Shown in pieces: positions 1 to 7,383 of a DNA stretch of 56,240 bases. Every line of letters starts with the position of its first letter. Position 1 is the stretch's first letter. The stretch is taken from positions 1 through 56,240 of the forward strand of contig CALGPN010000004.1 in the NCBI GenBank assembly GCA_937960435.1, read 5' to 3'. The notes beneath the pieces were generated by a model. That model had not been told where the DNA came from. It saw only the letters and a list, made by a program, of their open reading frames with translations, and made no database searches. The stretch is from an uncultured Desulfosoma sp. (lineage in GTDB: Bacteria > Desulfobacterota > Syntrophobacteria > Syntrophobacterales > DSM-9756). The position numbers were made by a program, and so were the translations under genes.

Positions 1-1085
1 AGGCATAGATCCGCAGGGTGCGTGGAAACCGTCGACGCCTTTTCCCGTGTTGCTCGTCGTCCGGCAGCCAGAGACCATAGCCAGAACAAGACCAGGACCC
101 CCCCCGTAATCCATCCGAACGGATCGGGGCCCGATTCCGGAACCGAACCGCTCCCGAGGCCCAGGGGCATGCGGAAAACCTCGAAAAGCCGATTCATGGC
201 CCATCCCATGACGAGCGAGCACCCAGCGATGCTCAAAAGATAGAATGTTGTGGCCGCTTTTCCCCAAAAGCGGTAAAGCACGGTGACGGTCGCCGCATTG
301 GTGGCGGGACCGGCAAGGAGAAACACCAGGGCCGCTCCCGGCGACAGCCCCTTGGCGATAAGCACCGCTGCGATGGGCGTGGAAGCGCTGGCGCAGACAT
401 AGAGGGGAACGCCCACAAGGAGCATGAGAAGCATGGAGCGACCTTCGTGAGCGAAGAGCCTTTGCGTGAAATCCTCGGGGACAAGAGCTGCAATCGTTCC
501 GGAAATAAGTATTCCAAGGAAAAGCCAGCCGCCCACGTCCCGAAGCAAATCCCCGAAAGCGTAACGGCATCCGTCCCAAAGGCGCCGAGGCCACGCAGCC
601 CTCTGAAGATCGTCCGTAGAAGCGGCACAAATGTTGGGACCGCCAGGGAGCGCCCTGTCTGATGCGGGACGGTCGGGAAGTCGGTCGATCAGGATCCCTG
701 TGACGATGGCGGTGAAGAAGGCGGCGACAGGACGCATCAGCGTGAAAACCGGGCCGAGAAGGCCATAGGTGACAGCCATGGAATCCACACCCGTTTCAGG
801 GACCGAAACAAGAAACGCGGCCGAAGCGCCCTTTCTGGCCCCCTGGTTTCGAAGATCCACCGCCACGGGAAGAACGCCGCAGGAGCACACAGGAAGTGGA
901 ATACCCAGCAGGGACGCTTTGACGATGGAGCCCAAACCGCGACCGCCTAGGTGCCGCTTGACGGCGCTCTGAGGGAAAAACGCTCGGACGCAGCCTGCCG
1001 CGGCGAGCCCAAACAGCACATAAGGCGCCGATTCCGCAAGAATCCGAAAGCTTTGCCAAAGAGCCTCGCTCAAGAGCTCGATCAC
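1..1085 (-). CDS. SO_0444-type (DUF318/YraQ-like) permease, 3' end cut by window edge
   Basis: Polytopic inner-membrane permease of the family annotated as SO_0444 Cu/Zn efflux transporters; function is from family knowledge, not shown here. The chosen start is GTG at 1085, giving V-I-E-L-L-S-E-A-L-W, which matches the usual family N-terminus. A GGAG sequence lies about 10 nt upstream. The hallmark segment PLPVCSCGVLPVAV follows the first helix, then a PETGVDSMAVTYGLLGP segment. A second hydrophobic half carries PLYVCASASTPIAAVLIAKG. The reading frame stays open to base 1, so the C-terminus is missing. The CSCG and CAS cysteines in the membrane are the likely metal-contact residues (inference). 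Confidence 0.8.
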   Translation of the reverse strand, partial: MIELLSEALWQSFRILAESAPYVLFGLAAAGCVRAFFPQSAVKRHLGGRGLGSIVKASLLGIPLPVCSCGVLPVAVDLRNQGARKGASAAFLVSVPETGVDSMAVTYGLLGPVFTLMRPVAAFFTAIVTGILIDRLPDRPASDRALPGGPNICAASTDDLQRAAWPRRLWDGCRYAFGDLLRDVGGWLFLGILISGTIAALVPEDFTQRLFAHEGRSMLLMLLVGVPLYVCASASTPIAAVLIAKGLSPGAALVFLLAGPATNAATVTVLYRFWGKAATTFYLLSIAGCSLVMGWAMNRLFEVFRMPLGLGSGSVPESGPDPFGWITGGVLVLFWLWSLAAGRRATREKASTVSTHPADLC

Positions 1086-1118
1086 TGTCTTACCACTCCG
1101 CAGTCGTCAAAAAACCCG

Positions 1119-1220
1119 TCATGCCGCACAAGATGAGCCACCGTGCAGCTTGCCGACGTCTTTCCCGGCCAAGTCCGGCATGAGAGCGTTCATCAGGACG
1201 ATTCTCTCCAACAAAATCAT
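1119..1220 (-). CDS. possible 33-residue peptide upstream of the permease
   Basis: A short frame starting MILLERIVLMNALM and ending GGSSCAA, with a GGGGG sequence about 5 nt before its ATG. It sits between the methyltransferase gene and the permease start on the same strand. I recognise no family. It may be a leader peptide or simply a chance frame. Confidence 0.25.
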   Translation of the reverse strand: MILLERIVLMNALMPDLAGKDVGKLHGGSSCAA

Positions 1221-1276
1221 GGAGCCCCCGCAGCGTTCAGCAAATTCTCAGGCCCCTGAGCGTCATCGTTCGGCGT

Positions 1277-1298
1277 CCCGGGGCGCTTTCGCCCCGGG
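1277..1298 (-). terminator. strong GC hairpin after the methyltransferase gene
   Basis: Perfect 9-bp stem cccggggcg/cgccccggg with a 4-nt loop, starting 9 nt beyond the methyltransferase stop codon. On the minus strand the loop reads AAAG. There is no U-tract, so it may be a 3'-end stabiliser or a weak terminator rather than a classical intrinsic one. Confidence 0.45.
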
Positions 1299-1307
1299 GT
1301 CGGACTC

Positions 1308-2363
1308 TTAGTCCTCTTCCACGATGCTCTCTTTGAGGGCCCGAAGGTTGGGCACGGGCACCGGCAGAAGCACATCGCGATCGGGATTGTACATCATGCG
1401 GTAGGAAAAACCACGGTTGCCCTGAGATTCCATCACGCCCCAGCCCCTGAGCAAATAAGGGCACGCGTCGTTAAAACAGATGTACATGAACTCGTTGTCC
1501 CATTCGGTGAAGGGAGTTTGCGGAATTTTCCATTTTTTCATCCGTTCGCCGCAGTGAGGACACTGCAGTGTTTTTTTCACCTGCCGCTTTCTTTCCTCGA
1601 ACTCACTCGGAGAAACCGGAGCTCCCGCACTGAGAATGGGCACGCGCCTTTTTCGACGTCCCTGAGGGGCCCCCTTCTTTTCGGCCCACATGGCGTAGAT
1701 CGGGTCGCTGGGGATCCCCAAATGGGCGTACTTGTCGTCGGCCGGACGGGGTTTACCTTTGGAGACGACGAGCTGGGTTTCCCCGAAATCCGGCACGCTC
1801 TTGAAGAAATCCTCCACGAGGATGATGCGTTCCTCTTCGGTGCTTTCCTTCCACACCTTGACGGCTTTCTGCGGGAACATACGGTTGGAAAAGATGACCA
1901 GCAGCATGCCGCCGGGCTTTAACACCCGTGCCGTCTCAGCGAAAACCTGGAAAGGCCGTGTCATGTAGTCCACGGATACGGTGTTCAGGACCACATCGAA
2001 GGTGTTGTCCCCAAAGGGCAGCGTCGGGTCTGCGTTGATATCGTGAAGAATGTAGCGGGTGAGGGCCTTGTTGGATTTGAGCTCGTTTTCATTGAGACCC
2101 AGTCCCACCACTTCGGCGGCGGGAACACTTTCCGGGATGTGGGAATCCCACCCTGCCATGAGATCCAGGATCACCGGACGATCCTCGATGATGAGCGTCC
2201 CGATGATCTGTTCCACAGTGTCCAAAGCCGTGCGATCCAAATGGGAAACGAAGCGGTCGGTCTTGTAAAAAATCGTGTCGTCCGTTTCGTCGAGCCTCTG
2301 GAAAGCGTCCTCACTGTAAACCCACTGATGCACCTTTTCCTGAATTGCGTTTCGTCCTGCCAT
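1308..2363 (-). CDS. SAM-dependent methyltransferase fused to a C-terminal ogr/Delta-like zinc ribbon
   Basis: Residues about 60-200 form a class I methyltransferase-like core: an atypical motif I ILDLMAGWDSH (65-75), then a strand ending LPFGDNTFDVVLNTVSVDYM and the post-motif ARVLKPGGMLLVIFSNRMFP. Residues about 265-310 form a Cys4 zinc ribbon (C268, C271, C296, C301; CPHCGERM and CFNDACPY). That ribbon resembles the small ogr/Delta-like zinc-finger proteins common in sulfate-reducing deltaproteobacteria, where it is usually a separate protein. The start is supported by AAAGGAG 8 nt upstream. Substrate unknown. Motif I lacks the canonical GxGxG, so activity is not certain. Length is 351 residues. 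Confidence 0.8.
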   Translation of the reverse strand: MAGRNAIQEKVHQWVYSEDAFQRLDETDDTIFYKTDRFVSHLDRTALDTVEQIIGTLIIEDRPVILDLMAGWDSHIPESVPAAEVVGLGLNENELKSNKALTRYILHDINADPTLPFGDNTFDVVLNTVSVDYMTRPFQVFAETARVLKPGGMLLVIFSNRMFPQKAVKVWKESTEEERIILVEDFFKSVPDFGETQLVVSKGKPRPADDKYAHLGIPSDPIYAMWAEKKGAPQGRRKRRVPILSAGAPVSPSEFEERKRQVKKTLQCPHCGERMKKWKIPQTPFTEWDNEFMYICFNDACPYLLRGWGVMESQGNRGFSYRMMYNPDRDVLLPVPVPNLRALKESIVEED

Positions 2364-2482
2364 GCTGAGCTCCTTTCATTGGGCGGGCACAAACCTGTCG
2401 GGGTTTTGTCCCGGACCAAAGGAAAGCACCCGGGCCCGGCAAATCAAGGGGAGCCCAAAGGGGGGAGAATGGTAGGATGCCG

Positions 2483-2926
2483 TCACGGATTCGAGGCGAC
2501 TTCGACGTGGGTCGCCTTTTCCGGACCGTCGAGAAGAAGGAAAGACAGGACTTTCACCGCAATGACGGCCGACTGAGGATGATCCAACAGGCCGGAAATC
2601 TGGGGATGCCTATGGCGAAGAAGCCGACGGACATTTTCTTCTTTCATTTTGTCCTCCAGCGGCATGAAAAGCCCCTCGACCGTGAGGGATTGGATGAGCG
2701 ATCGATCGTGGGCGTTTTGGAGGCGGCTGTCCACAAGGAGGCTTACGCGGGGATTTTCCAGCATATTACGAAACTTGGTGGTGTCTTGGCGAGTGGCCAT
2801 ATAGACGGTAAGCCCGTCTTCTTCCGTCACGTAGGCCATGAGGGAACAATGGGGCTTTTGATTTCGGCATGTGGCGAGAACGCCCATATCGTTGGCTTTG
2901 AGGAGCGCGATCATTTTTTCCAGCAT
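2483..2926 (-). CDS. pyridoxamine 5'-phosphate oxidase-like flavin-binding protein
   Basis: 147 residues beginning MLEKMIALLKANDMGVLATC. The frame stays open upstream, but this ATG follows an AAGGGAAAG stretch and matches the family N-terminus. The pattern 'L..MGVLATC.NQKPHCSLMAYV' followed by 'VYMATRQDTTKFRNMLENPRVSLLVDSR' is typical of the split-barrel PNPOx-like family, whose members bind FMN or F420 and reduce or oxidise small molecules. Cytoplasmic. The substrate cannot be told from sequence. It lies immediately downstream of the decayed restriction locus and may be unrelated to it. Confidence 0.8.
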   Translation of the reverse strand: MLEKMIALLKANDMGVLATCRNQKPHCSLMAYVTEEDGLTVYMATRQDTTKFRNMLENPRVSLLVDSRLQNAHDRSLIQSLTVEGLFMPLEDKMKEENVRRLLRHRHPQISGLLDHPQSAVIAVKVLSFLLLDGPEKATHVEVASNP

Positions 2927-2984
2927 TTCTTTCCCTTTCTCGAAGAAGTTATTCGAAATGTTTATCGGCTTCCCGTCATGATTC

Positions 2985-3473
2985 TCATGGGTCCACAGTC
3001 CCTTTTTCGCCAGAATCCTGGGTCGCCTTCTTGCGGCACTGCCGGACGAACTCACCACCGTCGCTTGGACTCTCGATCCCTACCCGTTCGGCAAGGGGCA
3101 CTTCCACCAGCCAGATGACCGTCTCCAGCGCTACCGAGCGGCAGAAGTAAAACCACTGCGTCTCGAACTCCTCCGTGTCGCGCCGGTATTGCAGCAGGCG
3201 TTTGGCCATGCTGGTCACACCTTGATAACCAACTTTGCTCAAGGCTTTGAGACCACGTCGGATTTCACTGACCGGCGCGATCTCAGCCAAAATACCAAAA
3301 TCATCAAACGACTTGGAAGCAAGTGTGGCCGCCACGTGGCACGCCGGGCGGCGGACTTCCAACAGATCTAAAGTGCGTGTCTCTTGGTCGTAGCGCCGGT
3401 GGCGGTGCGGTTCGTCGTGCGGCAAGGTGATTCTGAGGCGGTCGATGGTGGTATGCGCCGGTATGTCTTCCAT
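2985..3473 (-). pseudogene. N-terminal remnant of a restriction-type DEAD/DEAH helicase
   Basis: A 162-residue frame starting at the ATG in GGTTGATGG, overlapping the DUF2283 stop (TGATG). It matches my memory of the N-terminal region of type III restriction-like helicases: 'EIRRGLKALSKVGYQGVTSM', 'WFYFCRSVALETVIWLVEV', 'AERVGIESPSDGGEF'. In intact relatives the next segment is the Walker A, approximately C-x-K-MATGSGKT. Here it reads CRKKATQDSGEKGTVDP and stops. The protein is therefore cut exactly where the ATPase core should begin, and no later helicase motif follows in any frame before the flavin-protein gene. I regard it as a non-functional fragment. Confidence 0.7.
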
Positions 3474-3686
3474 CAACCGGTTTGCGGCACCGACTCGAAC
3501 AAGACCCTCCGCACATCCACCGCCGGGGCACGCTTGGAAAGGTATAAGGATTTCGATGCCGACCACCCGATCTTGGTCATCGTAATCCACAATAATGCCC
3601 GGCGAGATTTCCTCCGACCAGCTTGCCGGTGTTTCAGTTAGAGTGAGATACAGCGCATCGGCTCGTTGGTCCACTTTCAGTTTCAT
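3473..3686 (-). pseudogene. DUF2283 protein with a one-base frameshift
   Basis: Starts MKLKVDQRADALYLTLTE and continues EISPGIIVDYDDQDRVVGIEIL, a clear DUF2283 signature. At about 3543-3548 the frame changes. With one extra base ignored, the family-like ending YLSKRAPAVDVRRVLFESV is restored and finishes at the TGA overlapping the helicase ATG. The span of 214 nt equals 71 codons plus one base, which fits a single insertion. Without correction the frame reads through into the helicase remnant as an artificial 233-residue fusion. DUF2283 proteins are small and often sit beside restriction or toxin-antitoxin genes. Confidence 0.7.
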
Positions 3687-3746
3687 GGAATCCTCCCTCT
3701 TCGGTCAAAGAAGACCGTGACCACCACGGGCGGATTTTTCTTGGCA

Positions 3747-4007
3747 TTACGGAATCCATGCGGCCTTGCTCCGGAAGGGCCATAACCTTCCAATGCCCAG
3801 GTTATCCACGATCTTAACAGCGATGCATCTGTGCTCACGCGTCTCCTGGGACAACGACAATGTCCCCCAGCAGACAAGGAATCACTCCGGGTCAATTTCG
3901 GCTCCAAAGTCGCCGGTCAATTTTGCCCAGGCTTCACTGTCGCCGGCCATCGGGAAGAAAACCTGCTGAGGATCGATGCTGCGGCCCTTATCATCGGTAT
4001 CGAGAAT
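3747..4007 (-). pseudogene. C-terminal remnant of a site-specific DNA methyltransferase
   Basis: An 87-codon stretch interrupted by one in-frame TGA (3882-3884). The first part reads DTDDKGRSIDPQQVFFPM and AGDSEAWAKLTGDFGAEIDPE. After the stop the same frame continues GTLSLSQETREHRCIAVKIV then DNLGIG. This resembles the C-terminus of adenine methyltransferases that pair with type III-like restriction helicases (memory of 'GTVSLPF... IAVKIVDDRGIE'). Its position upstream of DUF2283 and the helicase remnant, on the same strand, supports this. The 5' catalytic part is absent. Confidence 0.5.
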
Positions 4008-4040
4008 TCACAGTTATTTTATCATGGAGTCTAAAATCTT

Positions 4041-4511
4041 TTGACTAAATTCCAAGAATTAGAAACATGCTCCCTTTTCCAAAGGCTTTGGCGAAAAACT
4101 ACCTCAAAGAATGCAAAAGCGCCCGGGAAGATCGAAAGCAGCGTCGCGAAGGCAGTCGGGATTTTCAAAGAGAATCCATCCCATCCTGAGCAGATCTTCC
4201 AGAGGGTTCGCCTAGATGTGGGAGAGACGTCGGCAAGGCCCCTACCTGAGTTGATGAAAGCCAAACTGGCTCGTTTTCTCAGACGGAAGCCTTACGAGAG
4301 GGAAGAGCTTGAAGAGCCGGAGCCGAGAACGACCGATCACTGCAGCGGCCTCGCCTTTTTCGAAGATGATGTTGACATTCGGCGGTCGGCGAGGCACCTA
4401 TGGCACAAGAAAAAGTCCCGACCGCAGCGCCTGGAGCAAGGAGTTTACCTGTGCCTCCATAAGGCGCTGCGGGCCAATCTTTCACCCCCCTTTCGCAAAG
4501 GAGGCCGAGCC
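4041..4511 (+). mobile_element. possible degraded mutator-type transposase remnant
   Basis: A plus-strand frame from 4041 (MTKFQELETCSLFQRLW) reaches a segment 'GIFKENPSHPEQIFQRVRLD', then 'LPELMKAKLARFLRRKPYER'. The latter is reminiscent of the N-terminal region of IS256/mutator transposases (E-L-x-x-F-L-G-R-x-P-Y-E-R). No DDE catalytic region follows; from about 4330 the frame has no recognisable homology and runs into the TRAP binding-protein start. I see no terminal inverted repeats. Weak call. The rest of this 470-bp stretch holds nothing I recognise. Confidence 0.3.
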
Positions 4512-5530
4512 ATGAAAAAGAAGGTGCTCTTCGTGCTGTTGGCGGGCTTTGCCATTGTGTGCCTCACGCCTTATGCCCATGGGCCGGTCCGTATAAAGAC
4601 GAATACAAGATGAGCATCGTCGTCGGGCCCAAGGGGCCGTGGGGCGAAGGGGCTCAAAAATTCGCCGATCTCGTTCGAGAACGAACCCAAGGGCGCATCA
4701 ACATCAAATGTTATTTTGCGGGTGCGCTCTTCGCCGGAAAGCAGACCAACGAATTCATGCTCATGCGCCAGGGGGTCATCGACTTTGCCTTGGCCTCCAC
4801 CATCAACTGGTCGCCCCAGGTGCCGTCCCTCAATCTCTTCGCCCTTCCCTTCTTTTTTGAAAACTACCAGCAGCTGGATGCCGTCAAAAACGGCCCTCCG
4901 GGACAGGAACTCTTCCGCCAGATCGAAGAAAAGGGTGTGGTGCCCTTGGCCTGGGGGGAAAACGGTTTTCGTGAGATCACCAACCGTCTGCGGTCGGTAA
5001 AGTCTCCCGCCGACCTCCAAGGGTTGAAAGTGCGCGTCGTAGGCTCACCCATTTTCATCGACACCTTCAGGGCCTTGGAAGCGAACCCCATCAACATGAA
5101 TTGGGGCGAAGCCCAAACGGCGTTTCAGCAGGGCACGGTGGACGGTCAGGAAAATCCCGTCAATGCCGTGATCATCCCCTACCAGCTGTGGCAAGTGCAC
5201 AAATACATCAGCATTTGGCACTACGCCATCGACCCGCTCATTTTGGGGGCAAGCCAGGAGACCTGGAAAACCTTTTCGCCGGAAGATCAAGCCGTTTTGA
5301 AGCAGGCGGCTTTGGACGCCTGCGCCTGGGAAGTGCAGCAGGCGCGTCAGGGTCTGGAAGGCGACATGGCCGCCCTGCAGACCTTGCGGCAAAACGGCAT
5401 GGAGGTGACGGTTTTCTCGCCGGAGATGCGGGCCGCCTTTCTGGAAAAGACGCGCTCCGTCTACAATGATTGGAAGGAAAAGATCGGTTCGGATCTCGTC
5501 ACCCAGGCGGAAAAAATCCTCGGGCGATAG
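4512..5530 (+). CDS. dctP: TRAP transporter substrate-binding protein (DctP family), frameshift in the signal peptide
   Basis: Periplasmic solute-binding component of TRAP transporter 1. The ATG at 4512 follows AAGGAGG with ideal spacing and encodes a textbook signal peptide (MKKKVLFVLLAGFAIVCL, then TPYAHG). That frame hits a stop soon after. The mature protein (YKDEYKMSIVVGPKGPWGEG onward, about 310 residues) continues in another frame. The span is 1,019 nt, so one base appears missing near 4580-4595 (GGGCCGGTCCG). The mature part is intact: FAGALFAGKQTNEFMLMRQG, the conserved GLKVRVVGSP and NPINMNWGEAQTAFQQGTVD segments. If the frameshift is real, export is lost. Sequencing error or recent mutation are both possible. 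Confidence 0.85.
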
Positions 5531-5555
5531 ATCGGATGAGGGAGAATTCGAACCC

Positions 5556-6053
5556 ATGAACGCGGCCCGCCTTGGTCGGCTTGGTTGGCTGAATTGGCTT
5601 CGGGACCACTTGGAAGAGGGCCTCTGCGCTTTCCTTCTGCTGCTCATGGCCGTCGTTGCCTTCGTCAACGTGGTGGTTCGCTACGGGACGAATTACTCCT
5701 TTGCCTTCGTCGAAGAGGTGGAAGTGAGCGCACTCGTCTATCTCACCGTGTTCGGCGCGGCGGCGGCCTTCCGAAGGGGTCTTCACCTGGGGATGCAATT
5801 TTTCTTCGTCCGGTTCCCCGCGCCCGTGCGGCGCGTCGTGCTGGTCTTCTCCATGACCCTCACGCTTCTTGTGTTCGGCACTTTGGCCTACTACGGCATC
5901 TTCCAAATCGCCGACGAAATCGCGCTGCGCACCACGTCCGAAGCCCTTCAAGTGCCCCAATGGACCTACACCTCGGCCGTTCCTTTGGGAAGCGCTGCGG
6001 TGATCGCAAGAGCTCTGCAGCGCACGGCGGTTCTGTGGCGCGACGCCGCCTAG
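5556..6053 (+). CDS. dctQ: TRAP transporter small permease (DctQ)
   Basis: 165 residues with four predicted transmembrane helices. The DctQ signature is visible in AFVNVVVRYGTNYSFAFVEE (helix 1 to Arg-Tyr loop) and GLHLGMQFFFVRFPAPVRRV. It pairs with DctM to form the membrane part of TRAP transporter 1, driven by an ion gradient. The start at 5556 is preferred over the longer open frame because it follows the dctP stop by 25 nt, with GAGGGAG upstream and a short basic N-terminus. Confidence 0.88.
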   Translation: MNAARLGRLGWLNWLRDHLEEGLCAFLLLLMAVVAFVNVVVRYGTNYSFAFVEEVEVSALVYLTVFGAAAAFRRGLHLGMQFFFVRFPAPVRRVVLVFSMTLTLLVFGTLAYYGIFQIADEIALRTTSEALQVPQWTYTSAVPLGSAAVIARALQRTAVLWRDAA

Positions 6054-6063
6054 AGGACCCCCT

Positions 6064-7353
6064 ATGGACCCTTCGTTTTGGCTCTTTTTCGCTTTCCTGG
6101 TGCTCCTCTTCTTGGGCGTCCCCATCGCCGTGGCCTTGGGCGCTGTGGCCGTTTTCATGATCTGGCACTTCCACTTGGGGATCCCCGTGGTGTCGTCCAA
6201 TTTCTATGCGGGCATCGCCAAACATCCGCTTTTGGCCATTCCCTTCTTCATCCTCGCGGGGATGATTCTGGAACGGTGCGGCGTTTCCCAACGCTTGGTG
6301 AACCTGGCCGCCTTGCTGGTGGGGTCCATTCCGGGAGGCCTGGCCATCGTGGCGGTTCTGGTGTGCGTCTTCTTCGGCGGGGTGAGCGGCTCGGGCCCCG
6401 CGGATGCCGCGGCCATGGGAGCCGTCCTTATCCCCGCCATGGCTCGGAAAAACTACGGCAAGGACTTCAGCGCCGCGCTGATCGCCGCCGGGGGATCCAC
6501 CGCCATCGTCGTCCCGCCGAGCATCGCCTTCATCCTCTACGGGGTCATCACCACGACGTCCGTGCCCGCACTTTTTGCCGCAGGCGTCTTTCCCGGCGTG
6601 CTGGCCGGTCTTTCGCTCATCCTCCCGGCCTACTGGATCTCCAAACGTCGCGGCTATGTCGGTGAAAAACGCGGCACCTTCAAAGAAATCGTCCACGCCT
6701 TTAAGGAAGCTTTCTGGGGCCTTGCCGCGCCCGTGGTCATCTTGGGGGGCATTTACGGAGGCGTTTTCACCGCCACGGAAGCGGCCGTGATCGCCGTGTT
6801 TTACGGCCTCTTTCTCGGCTTCGTCGTCTATCGGACGCTGAGCCTGAAAAGTTTTTATCAGATCCTTGTGGATGCCGCTCTTTCCTCTTCCGTCGTCCTC
6901 TTGATTGTCGCTCTGGCCGGCTTGTACAGTTGGGCGGGATCCACCCTCGGGGTGATGGAAAAGATCGCCGCATCCCTACTCACCCTTTCCCACAATCCCG
7001 CCGTCGTGTTGCTCCTCGTCAACATCCTTCTCTTTATCGCCGGAATGCTTCTGGACGCCATATCCATCTACTACGTTTTCCTTCCCATTCTGCTTCCCGT
7101 CATGGCCCATTTCGGCTGGGACCCCCTCTGGTTCGGGGTTCTCATGACCCTCAACTTGGCCATCGGGCAGTTCACGCCCCCCGTGGCGGTCAACCTCTAC
7201 GTGACCACCAACTTGGCGGGCATTCCCCTGGAAAAAGCTTCCTTGGCGACGCTTCCCTTTATTGCGGCCATGGCCTTGGCGCTTCTCATGGTCGCCCTGT
7301 TTCCGGCACTCAGCCTCTGGCTGCCCAAACTCTGGGGCTTGTACGGATCGTAA
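6064..7353 (+). CDS. dctM: TRAP transporter large permease (DctM)
   Basis: 429 residues with about 12 membrane segments. Typical family features are LGVPIAVALGAVAVFMIW near the N-terminus, PFFILAGMILERCGVSQRLV, SGSGPADAAAMGAVLIPAM and the conserved GQFTPPVAVNLYVTTNLAGI near the C-terminus. It catalyses ion-coupled uptake of the solute delivered by the upstream binding protein. It begins 10 nt after dctQ, with GAGGA upstream. Substrate class (organic acid or sugar acid) cannot be decided from sequence. Confidence 0.9.
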   Translation: MDPSFWLFFAFLVLLFLGVPIAVALGAVAVFMIWHFHLGIPVVSSNFYAGIAKHPLLAIPFFILAGMILERCGVSQRLVNLAALLVGSIPGGLAIVAVLVCVFFGGVSGSGPADAAAMGAVLIPAMARKNYGKDFSAALIAAGGSTAIVVPPSIAFILYGVITTTSVPALFAAGVFPGVLAGLSLILPAYWISKRRGYVGEKRGTFKEIVHAFKEAFWGLAAPVVILGGIYGGVFTATEAAVIAVFYGLFLGFVVYRTLSLKSFYQILVDAALSSSVVLLIVALAGLYSWAGSTLGVMEKIAASLLTLSHNPAVVLLLVNILLFIAGMLLDAISIYYVFLPILLPVMAHFGWDPLWFGVLMTLNLAIGQFTPPVAVNLYVTTNLAGIPLEKASLATLPFIAAMALALLMVALFPALSLWLPKLWGLYGS

Positions 7354-7383
7354 ACCTTCGGCGAAGATCGTGTGAGCGCTTTC

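Noticed and set aside
2985-3686. Single 233-residue DUF2283 fusion protein
   Set aside because: An apparent frameshift inside DUF2283 and the TGATG overlap show it is two separate decayed genes.
3683-3907. 74-residue minus-strand frame ending NPPVVVTVFFDRRGRIP, like a DUF4258 toxin end
   Set aside because: Only the last residues resemble DUF4258, and the overlapping frame matches a methyltransferase C-terminus better and over a longer stretch.
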